From NCBI RefSeq assembly GCF_039631295.1, contig NZ_JBDIVE010000004.1, positions 186,001 through 250,000 of the forward strand: a stretch of 64,000 bases of DNA, read 5' to 3'. Positions within the stretch are counted from its first letter, which is position 1. The number at the start of each line of letters is the position of its first letter. This document shows positions 44,907 to 52,350 of the stretch, piece by piece. Origin of the DNA: Viridibacterium sediminicola. Lineage in GTDB: Bacteria > Pseudomonadota > Gammaproteobacteria > Burkholderiales > Rhodocyclaceae. Position numbers and translations under genes: made by a program. The notes under the pieces were generated by a model. It did no database searches. It was not told the DNA's origin and saw only the letters and a list, made by a program, of their open reading frames with translations.

Positions 44907-45050
44907 CATGTCTCGATGTCCGCGCAATCGATTCCCGGATCAAGGGTTCGGATTGCAGGATTCTGGATAATTCGACGGCACAGTGCGCCAGTATGCACCG
45001 GAACGGCCCGGTCGCGCTGCGGCGGCGACTGGCGGCGCTGCGCGGCCCGC

Positions 45051-45629
45051 TCAGTCCTTGGCTTGCAAGGTCTTTTGCAAGGGCGAGAGCGGGTAGCCGA
45101 GGGCGGCAGCGCGTGTGGTGATGGCGCTGTAAGTCGCAGCATCGAGCTGCGGCGTGCGCGAGAGGATCCACAGATAATCGTAATTGGGACCACCGACCAG
45201 CACCCAGCGGTAATCGGCATCGAGCGCCAGCACCCAGTAGTCGCCCTCGAAGGGCCAGAAGAAGCTGACTTTCAGCTTGCCCGGCCCGACCACGCGGGCG
45301 TTGCCACGGGCTTCCTTCCACTCACCATCGAGGCGTTCCTTGCGGCAGCGGTTGAGCACATCGAGCGTGCCATCGCTGCGCAGGCTGTAATCGGCCCGGC
45401 TGGCCACGCAGCCGCGCTGGAAGCTTTGCGGATAGGCGGCGATTTCGTACCAGGTGCCCAGATAGCGTTGCAGATCCAGATTGCTCACTGTGGGCGGCGC
45501 GTCGAGCGCCTGCGCTGGCGCCTGAGCGATCAGGCACAGCAGCAAGGCGAGGCTCCGGCTCCGCCCACCCAGGAAGGACGCCAGGCGCGCGGCCAGGCGG
45601 CGCGGAACGGAATGCGTGTTCGCAATCAT
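45051..45629 (-). CDS. blc: Lipocalin (Blc family)
   Basis: A 192-aa protein with a signal peptide (hydrophobic LALLLCLIAQAPAQA, residues ~27-41) and the lipocalin core LQRYLGTWYEIAAYPQSFQRGC through WVLVGGPNYDYLWILSR. Bacterial lipocalins bind lipids at the envelope. The AAGGA ribosome site lies before the ATG at 45629. A MarR-type operator at 45699-45716 lies between it and the divergent marR gene, so it may belong to that regulon. No lipobox Cys in the mature start, so periplasmic rather than lipid-anchored. Confidence 0.88.
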   Translation of the reverse strand: MIANTHSVPRRLAARLASFLGGRSRSLALLLCLIAQAPAQALDAPPTVSNLDLQRYLGTWYEIAAYPQSFQRGCVASRADYSLRSDGTLDVLNRCRKERLDGEWKEARGNARVVGPGKLKVSFFWPFEGDYWVLALDADYRWVLVGGPNYDYLWILSRTPQLDAATYSAITTRAAALGYPLSPLQKTLQAKD

Positions 45630-45698
45630 GATCGGTCCTTGTGATGAATGCCGTGTCAGGCAGTGTGCCTGCAGATGAAGTTCCAAGTTTTGTAAATC

Positions 45699-45716
45699 TA
45701 GTTGCAAGGCAAACTA
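45699..45716. promoter_or_regulatory. MarR operator (perfect TAGTT-N8-AACTA)
   Basis: TAGTT (45699-45703) and AACTA (45712-45716) flank 8 bp, in the region between the lipocalin and marR genes and 21 bp before the marR ATG. A near-identical element (TAGTT-N8-AACTT) lies before the tautomerase gene at 46216-46233. Confidence 0.6.
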
Positions 45717-45736
45717 TGTCGAACTAAGCTGCAAGC

Positions 45737-46162
45737 ATGTTCGAACAATGCCTCTACTTCAATACTACAGCCTTGGCGCGTCTGCTTGAGCGGGCGTGGA
45801 CCCAGGCCTTCGCGCCGCTGGGGCTGACGCCGGCGCAGGCCTTCATGCTGCGCGTGGTACTCGAAAAGCCCGGCCTCTTGCAGCGCGAGCTGGCGGCCGA
45901 GCTGAGCATTGCGCGGGCGACCGCGACGCGTACGCTGGACGGCTTGCAGCGTCTGGGCTTGATCGAACGACGCAACACCGCCCGCGATGGTCGCGAATTC
46001 GCCATCCATCCCGGCGAGCAGGCGCTGGCCATGCGCGAGCCGATTGTCGCGGCCAGTGCCGAAGTCACCAAACGTCTGCGCCGCCAGCTCGGGGTCGCGC
46101 AGTTCGAGGCACTGGTAGGCGGTTTGCATGGCGTCCGTCAGGCGCTGGGGCCGACCGAGTAA
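45737..46162 (+). CDS. MarR family transcriptional regulator
   Basis: A 141-aa winged-helix repressor: LLQRELAAELSIARATATRTLDGLQRLGLIERR is the recognition region, followed by the wing NTARDGREFAIHP. It lies between the lipocalin gene (divergent) and the tautomerase gene (downstream), both near TAGTT-N8-AACT elements. No clear ribosome site. Ligand unknown, perhaps a quinone or phenolic. Confidence 0.9.
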   Translation: MFEQCLYFNTTALARLLERAWTQAFAPLGLTPAQAFMLRVVLEKPGLLQRELAAELSIARATATRTLDGLQRLGLIERRNTARDGREFAIHPGEQALAMREPIVAASAEVTKRLRRQLGVAQFEALVGGLHGVRQALGPTE

Positions 46163-46215
46163 GCGCAGGATGATTGTGCAGGACGGGGCGCCATGCCCCG
46201 ATTTTTATCGCCATA

Positions 46216-46233
46216 TAGTTGTATGGCTAACTT
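46216..46233. promoter_or_regulatory. Second MarR-type operator (TAGTT-N8-AACTT)
   Basis: TAGTT (46216-46220) and AACTT (46229-46233) have the same spacing as the perfect copy at 45699-45716, with one base changed. It ends 16 bp before the tautomerase ATG. The repetition is the evidence. Confidence 0.5.
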
Positions 46234-46249
46234 TATAAAGGATCACAGC

Positions 46250-46645
46250 ATGCCCATCCTCAAGGTCAAAGTCAGCGCCCCGCGCTCAGCCACGCTGACA
46301 CGCCAGATTACTGATCAGCTGCTCGAACTGACCCACCGCATCCTGCACAAGAAGCCGGCGCTGACGGCCATCGTGATCGACTATGTCGATCCTGATTGCT
46401 GGCTGATCGGCGGGCGCTCGCTGCGCGAACTCGGCAAGGCCAGCTTCTACTTCGACATCAAGATCACCGACGAGACCAATACCAAAGACGAAAAGGCGCA
46501 GTACATCCGCGAAGCCTTTGCGGCCTTTGCAGCGCTGCTCGGCGAACTGCATGCCGAGAGCTATATCCACATCGAGGACGTGCGCGCCAGCGCTTACGGC
46601 TACGGTGGACTGACCCAGGAGCGCCGCTACCACCAGCCAGGCTGA
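46250..46645 (+). CDS. Tautomerase/MIF superfamily protein
   Basis: A 131-aa protein whose Pro2 (MPILKVKVSAPRS) would become the catalytic N-terminal proline after Met removal. Two beta-alpha-beta repeats are visible (LTAIVIDYVDPDCWLIGG, ESYIHIEDVRASAYGYGG). It is longer than 4-oxalocrotonate tautomerase (62 aa) and closer to the ~130-aa subfamily. AAAGGA precedes the ATG. It lies next to marR with a shared operator. Substrate unknown. Confidence 0.8.
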   Translation: MPILKVKVSAPRSATLTRQITDQLLELTHRILHKKPALTAIVIDYVDPDCWLIGGRSLRELGKASFYFDIKITDETNTKDEKAQYIREAFAAFAALLGELHAESYIHIEDVRASAYGYGGLTQERRYHQPG

Positions 46646-46905
46646 GCCTGTGTGATGACGGCCGTGTGGCTTCCGCACGGGCCGTTCATCGCGGGAGGGG
46701 GCGTTTTTCGTGACCAGGATCACATACTGCGGGACAGCATTTCTCGTCAGATTCTTTGCGCGTGCTATCGAGTCGCACGCGTACAAGACATCGGCGGAAA
46801 GCACGATGTGGCGCGGCAGCGGGGACAGGACGCAGGGCTGAAGAGCCTTGACCTGTACTGCCGTATCAGCCTGCGTGGGCGGGCATATCTTTGGAGAAGA
46901 GCAAA

Positions 46906-48444
46906 ATGACCTTCAAGTCATGTATTCCTGCGGTAAAACGGGGTGTCACCGCGTTGCTGGGTTGCGCGCTGACGGCAGCTTCCATCGCTGCGCTCGCGGC
47001 ACCGGGCGGTTTCGCGGAGCGTGATGAAGCGCCCGCGCCCGGTCGTGTCGGAGTGGCGGTGGCCAACTACATGATCAAGACCTGGCCGACGCTGGACGAC
47101 ACCAGCTGTGGCGTCAACTGCTTCAGTCTTGATTACGCCAAAGTGCCTGCCGCGCCTTCGCCCAAGTACTGGGAATACACCAATGGCGTACCGCTGGTGG
47201 GCATCTGGAAGCTCTACCAGCACACCGGCAACAAGGTCTATTTCGACTACGTGAAGAAATTCGTCGACACCTATGTCGATGCCAACGGCAAGATCAGCTA
47301 TGCCGTGCCTTACCCCACACCCTCGGTGCGTGACGCCACCATTCAGGACGTGATCCAGCCCTCCAACCTGCTCTTCGGCCTCTACGAAGAGACCAAGGAC
47401 CCACGCTACCTCACCGCGATGGCGGCGCAGCGCGAAGTGTTCAAGAGCATCAAGACCAATTCGGCCGGCGCCTTCTGGCACAAACCCTCGTACCCGAACC
47501 AGCAGTGGCTAGACGGGCTGTACATGGCCGAGCCCTTCCTCGTGAAGTACTGCGCGCTCTACGCCGCCGAGTCGGACAAAGTCGGCTGCTTCAGCACCGC
47601 CACCACCCAGGCGAAGCTGATGCACGAGCATCTCTTCGACGCCAACACCCATCTCTACTACCACGCCTGGAACGGCGCGGCCGATGGCATCTGGCTGGGT
47701 CTGGACCCGAAGAAGGGCAAGACGCCGCCGGTCACCGGTGCTGTCGCAAGCCCTGTGCTGTGGAGCCGTTCGATTGCCTGGCTGTATCTTGGCGTCATCG
47801 ACATGCTCGACTACCTGCCGAAAAACCACCCCGACCGCGCCCTGATGCTGCGCATCGTCAACAACGTCTCCTACGGTCTGGCGCGTTATCAGGACCGCAA
47901 GAGCGGCCTGTGGTATCAGGTCATCGACCTGAAGGACGGCCCCTTGCCCGCCAATGGCGGCTATCCGGGTGAATCGATCGCGGCCCAGCCCAACTTCCTC
48001 GAGACCTCGGCCAGCGCGCTGTTTACCTATGGTCTGGCCAAGTCGGTACGCAAGGGCTACCTCAGCCCCTACTACCTCGGCGTGGCGCACAAGGGCTGGC
48101 GCGGCGTGAAGTCGCAGATCGATATCGCCAGCAATGGCGATGTCAAAGTGCACGGCACCGTGGTCGGCATGAGCATCGGCGGCACCTACAACTCGTATGT
48201 GAATGCCGACTTCCGCACCAATCTGACGAGCGGCGAATTGCCGGCACCGGCCGCTTCATGCTCGGCCGCGCAGCTCCCCGGCGGCTTCCCGACCAGCTTC
48301 ACTTCGGCGCCGACGGTCTGCAAGTTCATCTACGTACGCGACAACGTGCCCCAAGGCATCGGCGCCGTCTTGCTGGCCGCCAGTGAAATGGAGCATGGTC
48401 ATCTGCGTGAGCGCCATGATGAGCGTGGTGACGGACGTCACTAA
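46906..48444 (+). CDS. GH105 unsaturated rhamnogalacturonyl/galacturonyl hydrolase
   Basis: A 512-aa protein with a signal peptide (residues ~1-32, SIAALAAPGG) and an (alpha/alpha)6 barrel typical of GH88/GH105: YTNGVPLVGIWKLYQHTG, QWLDGLYMAEPFLVKY (with the likely catalytic Asp) and WSRSIAWLYLGVIDMLDYLP. The family removes unsaturated uronic acids from products of pectate or rhamnogalacturonan lyases, so it fits with the secreted pectate lyase 5.7 kb away. A GGAG site precedes ATG 46906. An intrinsic terminator follows. Confidence 0.87.
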   Translation: MTFKSCIPAVKRGVTALLGCALTAASIAALAAPGGFAERDEAPAPGRVGVAVANYMIKTWPTLDDTSCGVNCFSLDYAKVPAAPSPKYWEYTNGVPLVGIWKLYQHTGNKVYFDYVKKFVDTYVDANGKISYAVPYPTPSVRDATIQDVIQPSNLLFGLYEETKDPRYLTAMAAQREVFKSIKTNSAGAFWHKPSYPNQQWLDGLYMAEPFLVKYCALYAAESDKVGCFSTATTQAKLMHEHLFDANTHLYYHAWNGAADGIWLGLDPKKGKTPPVTGAVASPVLWSRSIAWLYLGVIDMLDYLPKNHPDRALMLRIVNNVSYGLARYQDRKSGLWYQVIDLKDGPLPANGGYPGESIAAQPNFLETSASALFTYGLAKSVRKGYLSPYYLGVAHKGWRGVKSQIDIASNGDVKVHGTVVGMSIGGTYNSYVNADFRTNLTSGELPAPAASCSAAQLPGGFPTSFTSAPTVCKFIYVRDNVPQGIGAVLLAASEMEHGHLRERHDERGDGRH

Positions 48445-48464
48445 GATCTGAGTCGTTGATCAAC

Positions 48465-48494
48465 AAAAACGCCGCAAGTGATTGCGGCGTTTTT
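48465..48494 (+). terminator. Intrinsic terminator of the GH105 gene
   Basis: AAAAACGCCGCAA-GTGA-TTGCGGCGTTTTT is a 13-bp stem with a 4-base loop ending in a T-run, 20 bp after the stop codon. Confidence 0.9.
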
Positions 48495-48496
48495 TA

Positions 48497-48992
48497 TTGT
48501 GGCTTGATCAAGTGCGAGAAGCCCAGCCAAACGGATGACCTGGGTGCGCGTCGAAGCGCTGTGCCCATTCGCTGAGTGCGCTGGAGATCAGAGCCTGAGC
48601 TCGCGCGCAGCGCCTCTCTCGGAGAGGGCTTCAAAGGCCCGGTCCTGGCCTTGCTGCTGCCGCAGATTCACGGTAAAGATAAACCTAGCGCCGAAGCATT
48701 TGGCGCGCAGGTATTAGGTATCGGGCGATGAGCGCCATGGCGAAACATCCGGCGCAATGCCCTTTCGGGCAGGAGTGCGCTCGCCCATGCCCGACGTGTA
48801 TGGTTCTACTTGATTTGCATCTAGGCTGCGTTGGGCGAAAGAGCGGATGCTTGAGCTTGTGGAGCGGGTTCAAGCTGAGTTATCTGTCGAACTGATGCCG
48901 TGTGGGGAAATTTTGTTGCTTTGACGGAAAAGTGGTTTATCCGTCAAAGCGATGTAGATACTTGAATTGATTTATTTTGAAGTTAACTTAAC
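48497..48992. other. Gene-free left flank of the cassette island
   Basis: No credible gene is seen in about 500 bp. Short frames exist, but none has a ribosome site or recognisable domain. The sequence shifts from GC-rich to AT-rich near 48890. An inverted repeat CTTTGACGGA (48920-48929) / TCCGTCAAAG (48940-48949) lies here. TTAACTTAACGTTAGCAC at its end (48983-49000) resembles the right end of an attC site. Confidence 0.5.
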
Positions 48993-49040
48993 GTTAGCAC
49001 TTCAGATCGCACATCTTTCCATATTACACAGGAGACAAAA

Positions 49041-49673
49041 TTGAAAGACGTTCTTGAATTATTTATTCGTGTTTACGAGATATCACCGATTCCACTGCGA
49101 ATGGCCTATGGTATTTGGTGTGCATTCATCGGCCTCTACATTTATGCCTCCTACCACGATCATTACAATTCACCTATACGACCAAGACGGCCAGTGCAAC
49201 ACAATAGCCCAAATGTTCTTGTTGTTCTCGGCTTGGCAACGGTATTTCTATATACGATTGCCCATCTGAAGCAATGGCCCATTCACTATTCATTGATCGG
49301 CGATGAGGCTATTTCGTTTGTGGGACTTCCTTTGATGCTCATCGGTTTGTTCGTTGTAGCAGCAGCTCGGGCAGCTCTTAATGGCTATTGGGGGCCACAT
49401 ATTTATGAGTACGAAGATCCGAAAGACAGCATTCTTATAAAGAAGGGAATCTACGGACAACTGCGGCACCCAATTTATTTGGGTCAAATATTTATGGCAG
49501 TAGGAACTCTAATTCTTTCTGACAGCATTATATTTTTGCTATTTGCTGTTCCTCTTTCGCTATTTAATGTTGTGAAGGCACAGCGCGAATCAAGGTACCT
49601 ACATAGAAAGTTTGGCGATAGTTTCGTAGAGTACAAAAACACTGTTGCATGGTTTTGTCCCGGACTTTTCTAG
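49041..49673 (+). CDS. ICMT/PEMT-like membrane methyltransferase (integron cassette 1)
   Basis: A 210-aa membrane protein with about five helices. The C-terminal half has the isoprenylcysteine/phospholipid methyltransferase signature (IKKGIYGQLRHPIYLGQIFMAVG, then YLHRKFGDSFVEYKNTV). It would methylate a lipid or small substrate at the membrane. The start is a TTG with AGGAG 6 bases upstream. GC content is far below the flanking chromosome (about 42%), a sign of transfer. It lies in the first recognisable cassette, ended by the attC at 49684-49770. Confidence 0.75.
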   Translation: MKDVLELFIRVYEISPIPLRMAYGIWCAFIGLYIYASYHDHYNSPIRPRRPVQHNSPNVLVVLGLATVFLYTIAHLKQWPIHYSLIGDEAISFVGLPLMLIGLFVVAAARAALNGYWGPHIYEYEDPKDSILIKKGIYGQLRHPIYLGQIFMAVGTLILSDSIIFLLFAVPLSLFNVVKAQRESRYLHRKFGDSFVEYKNTVAWFCPGLF

Positions 49674-49683
49674 TGCGGTAAAG

Positions 49684-49770
49684 TGCTAACCCTGCGCTCA
49701 ACCTCGCTCCCTTCGGTCGCTGGACGCTGCGCGAAAAAGCCGCGCAGCGCCGGTTAGCTCTACGTTAGAC
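49684..49770 (+). repeat. attC site 1
   Basis: An imperfect palindrome of 87 bp: TGCTAAC at the left, GCTAACC.CTGCGC matched by GCGC.CGGTTAGC, and the right core GTTAGAC (49764-49770), which fits GTTRRRY. The right part CGCCGGTTAGCTCTACGTTAG is characteristic of integron cassette attC sites. The next cassette's gene begins 18 bp later. Confidence 0.75.
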
Positions 49771-49787
49771 ATAACAAGGAGACTGCT

Positions 49788-50357
49788 TTGCAAATCATTG
49801 CCACGCTAAATCTCACAGCAACTGAAGAGGCGGAAATATCCGCAATCCTTGGCTGTCCTGCAGCAGAACTAAACACTCGCCTCAACTTATGCCTCGGCGC
49901 CTCAATCAACGAGTACTTGGCTATGTTTCGCGGGCAGCGGGTTTTTAAGCGTGGCAGCGATATGCTTGAGTATCGTTTGCTACTCCTTATTGAAACCGCA
50001 TTCGGCGGAGTAATACCCGACGAAAGAACCGTCAGTAGTTTGTTCCAAACGACATTGACGGAAAGCCGTTCACTCATTCGTGCGGTGATTTCAAAGTATC
50101 AATATCAGCTAAGGTCTCATGTCGAACGAACGCTGAGCGCATCACTGACGGCTGCAATCCGACAAAACAACGCCCAAGACTACACAGTTGTAATCAACAG
50201 CCAGAACGTAGTGGACGAATTGAACAAGGCACTTGCTGACATTGATGGCAGCCTCTCACCGGTAGGAAAGAAGAAGGGCAGCGTATCTACTTATGAGATA
50301 TCTCCCTCATCGTACAACCGTCTTTGCACGAAATTCGGCGTCCAGCCGAACCCATGA
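49788..50357 (+). CDS. Cassette 2 protein A, unknown soluble protein (189 aa)
   Basis: Starts at a TTG with AAGGAG 5 bases upstream. The protein is predicted mostly alpha-helical, with a repeated Arg/Leu pattern (RGSDMLEYRLLLLIETAFGG, SRSLIRAVISKYQYQLRSHV), without signal or membrane segments. Its stop overlaps the ATG of the following membrane protein (ATGA), so the two are coupled and probably function together. I do not recognise a family. Confidence 0.65.
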   Translation: MQIIATLNLTATEEAEISAILGCPAAELNTRLNLCLGASINEYLAMFRGQRVFKRGSDMLEYRLLLLIETAFGGVIPDERTVSSLFQTTLTESRSLIRAVISKYQYQLRSHVERTLSASLTAAIRQNNAQDYTVVINSQNVVDELNKALADIDGSLSPVGKKKGSVSTYEISPSSYNRLCTKFGVQPNP

Positions 50358-50764
50358 TCACAATGAGCGATCTACTCTCAGCGTCAAGCTTACTCATGGC
50401 TATCGCGGCGATACTCTTTAGCCTTTGGTATGCGGACATTTCGAAAGCACTTGAAACCGAGCCCAAAACTCATAGAGAGGACAACGTAGCAGCAAGAAAG
50501 TCCGTCACAGCCATACTTTTCGGTAAAGCCTTGCCGGTCGCAATAATGGCACTGGCGGTGTCGCTAATTTTCCTACCAGACGCCATCAAACTCGCCAAAG
50601 AATCATGGCTCTATTACACGCAGAGTGGATATGCAGCACTTATTAATCAGTACGATGCCGTCAAAACAGCTTACTGTTTCGTAACAATACTTTCCGCTGT
50701 ACTTGCGGTTTATATGTGGGTGCTGGTCCTACAGTTGATCTCCTTACGCAGGCGGCTGGGCTAG
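50354..50764 (+). CDS. Cassette 2 protein B, small membrane protein (136 aa)
   Basis: Starts MITMSDLLSASSLLMAIAAIL and has three hydrophobic helices (about 5-25, 65-90 and 112-132) with a charged Glu/Lys/His loop between helices 1 and 2. It is translationally coupled to the preceding gene by ATGA overlap. An accompanying soluble partner plus a small membrane protein is a common plan for abortive-infection or transport modules, but no function can be assigned. Confidence 0.65.
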   Translation: MITMSDLLSASSLLMAIAAILFSLWYADISKALETEPKTHREDNVAARKSVTAILFGKALPVAIMALAVSLIFLPDAIKLAKESWLYYTQSGYAALINQYDAVKTAYCFVTILSAVLAVYMWVLVLQLISLRRRLG

Positions 50765-50768
50765 CGAT

Positions 50769-50860
50769 GTCTAACAATTCCGTCGAGAGGGACCGCCCAC
50801 AAGTTGCGCTTGTGGGTTCCCTTCGCGGCTTCACCGCTACGGCGGCCCCTCACGTCAAAC
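50769..50860 (+). repeat. attC site 2, left part (interrupted by an IS)
   Basis: It starts with GTCTAAC (fits RYYYAAC) then AATTCCGTCGAGAGGGACC, and closes with GGCGGCCCCTCACGTCAAAC. It matches attC site 3 block for block except that the final GTTAG core is missing here. The missing end is found at 52331-52338, across an insertion sequence. Confidence 0.75.
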
Positions 50861-50879
50861 TACAAGGGCTTCCCCGTCA

Positions 50880-51207
50880 TTTGCAATAGCTAAATAACGT
50901 GATTGGTTTTCTGCTTTGCGCAGGCGCGTATGCGGCGTGGTGTGATGAAGGTGAAGGACTGCGAAACTACAACCGGTCATGTTGGGCTCGATGCTTTTTT
51001 GCATTCAACCCGGACCCTGATGAAAGACGCGCGCGAGGGTCTCATTCGTTAGTCGGGTTTAACTTCAACCCCTAGACGTGACCAGACATACCTCGCGCGG
51101 GTCCAACCGCTCTTCACATCAACGCTGCTTTGCCCCTGCTGGAACTCTGTTTACCGCATGATCGTGGTGCTCCTCTGCTGTCTTCCTGCTGACTGCTTTT
51201 GCAGCGT
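50880..51207 (-). ncRNA. Candidate bridge/seekRNA region of the IS
   Basis: This is about 330 bp with no open frame, downstream of the transposase, where IS1111-group elements encode their guide RNA. It contains TCATTCGTTAG (51042-51052), identical to the right junction at 52326-52336, and GACGTGA (51075-51081), the reverse complement of the target's left side TCACGTC (50850-50856). The exact RNA ends are unknown. Confidence 0.5.
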
Positions 51208-52239
51208 TCAGGCTGCCTCGATGTTTAGCGTCAGCCGGAAGTCTTCTCCGTAATGCAGCACCGCCCACGCCATTCGGGCGTTCTTGGCCGCAATCGCGAT
51301 CACCGCTTTCCAGTAGCCACGCCGTTCAACCAGCTCGCGTGCCCAGCGACTGAATCTATCCTGCTTCTCGCCCAGACTAGCCAGAATGGATCGGGCGCCC
51401 AGTACCAACAGGCTTCTGAGGTAGGCATCTCCGGCTTTGGTGATCCGCCCCAGCCGCGCTTTGCCGCCGCTGCTGTATTGGCCAGGTACCAGTCCGATCC
51501 ACGCGGCAACCTGGCGCCCGCTTTTAAAGTCGTGCCCGATTCCGATGCTGGCGAGCAAGGCGCTGGCGCTTACCGGGCCAATGCCGGGTAATTGCATGAG
51601 GGCGCGACTGCGGGCGTCTTCCCGTGCGACCTGACTGATCGCTTTGTCGTAGTCGTCGATGCGTTTGTCCAGATCGCGAGCATGCACCAGCAAATCTTCT
51701 ACGCAACGCCGGGCCCACGCAGGCAGCGCCTCCAGGTGCGCCGGAATGTGCTGTAGCAGCCGTTCAACTTTCTGTGGTGCAACAATGCCGAACTCGCTGA
51801 TCAAACCGCGTAGGCGGTTGTAGGTCGCTGTCCGCTCGGCAACAAAGCCTTGCCGTGTGCGGTGCAGGCACAGCGTCGCTTGCTGGTGCTCGTCCTTGAT
51901 CGGGACAAAGCGCATGTTCGGGCGCGTCACCGCTTCGCAAATGGCGGCTGCATCCGCTGCGTCGTTCTTGCCGCGTTTGCCCGAGAGGCGATAGGGCACG
52001 ACGAACTTCGGCGCGATCAGGCGTACCGTGTGGCCCTGAGCCTGAAACAGCCGCGCCCAGTGGTGCGCACCCGAGCACGCTTCCATGCCGATCAGGCACG
52101 GCGGCAGTTTAGAGATGAGTTTCAGAAGCTGATCGCGCGCCACGCGCGGCTTGACCAGCTCCGCCTTACCCGACTCATTGACGCCATGTACTGCAAAGAC
52201 ATTCTTGGCGAGATCGATCCCAACGGTAATAATGCTCAT
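51208..52239 (-). CDS. IS110 family transposase (IS1111 group)
   Basis: A 343-aa recombinase. The N-terminal RuvC-like DEDD domain starts IITVGIDLAKNVFAVHG, with GMEACSGAHHWAR and KNDAADAAAICEA. The C-terminal Tnp_20 domain has LPGIGPVSASALLASIG and RLGRITKAGDAYLRSLLVLGARS (serine candidate nucleophile). The ATG at 52239 with AAGGGGAAG upstream is used; a longer frame continues only into the IS end. Length is the family norm, so it is likely active. Confidence 0.9.
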   Translation of the reverse strand: MSIITVGIDLAKNVFAVHGVNESGKAELVKPRVARDQLLKLISKLPPCLIGMEACSGAHHWARLFQAQGHTVRLIAPKFVVPYRLSGKRGKNDAADAAAICEAVTRPNMRFVPIKDEHQQATLCLHRTRQGFVAERTATYNRLRGLISEFGIVAPQKVERLLQHIPAHLEALPAWARRCVEDLLVHARDLDKRIDDYDKAISQVAREDARSRALMQLPGIGPVSASALLASIGIGHDFKSGRQVAAWIGLVPGQYSSGGKARLGRITKAGDAYLRSLLVLGARSILASLGEKQDRFSRWARELVERRGYWKAVIAIAAKNARMAWAVLHYGEDFRLTLNIEAA

Positions 52240-52330
52240 GGACTTCCCCTTTCTTAGTGGCACGATGAAGCGTGGAAACTCCATCATGCGGCTTCCGCCG
52301 CAGCCTCGGGACGGGGAAGTCCCTTTCATT

Positions 52331-52338
52331 CGTTAGGC
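52331..52338 (+). repeat. attC site 2, right end
   Basis: CGTTAGGC, with core GTTAGGC at 52332-52338 (fits GTTRRRY). It continues directly from attC left part at 50860 if the IS is removed, by comparison with site 3. Confidence 0.65.
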
Positions 52339-52350
52339 AGTCCATTTGTT

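Larger units (their letters stand above)
50861..52330 (-). mobile_element. IS1111-type (IS110 family) insertion sequence inside an attC site
   Basis: The element is 1470 bp and carries one transposase gene (51208-52239) plus a long non-coding end. Subterminal inverted repeats are AAGGGCTTCCCCGTC (50864-50878) and, on the other strand, AAGGGACTTCCCCGTC (52325-52310), one insertion apart. No target duplication is visible, as expected for this group. The flanks join to a full attC: TCACGTCAAA(C) | CGTTAGGC, so insertion was precise. Confidence 0.85.

Noticed and set aside
48685..48873. 62-aa minus-strand frame in the gap before the cassettes
   Set aside because: It has no ribosome site and no recognisable domain, and it lies in a stretch that looks like degraded non-coding sequence.
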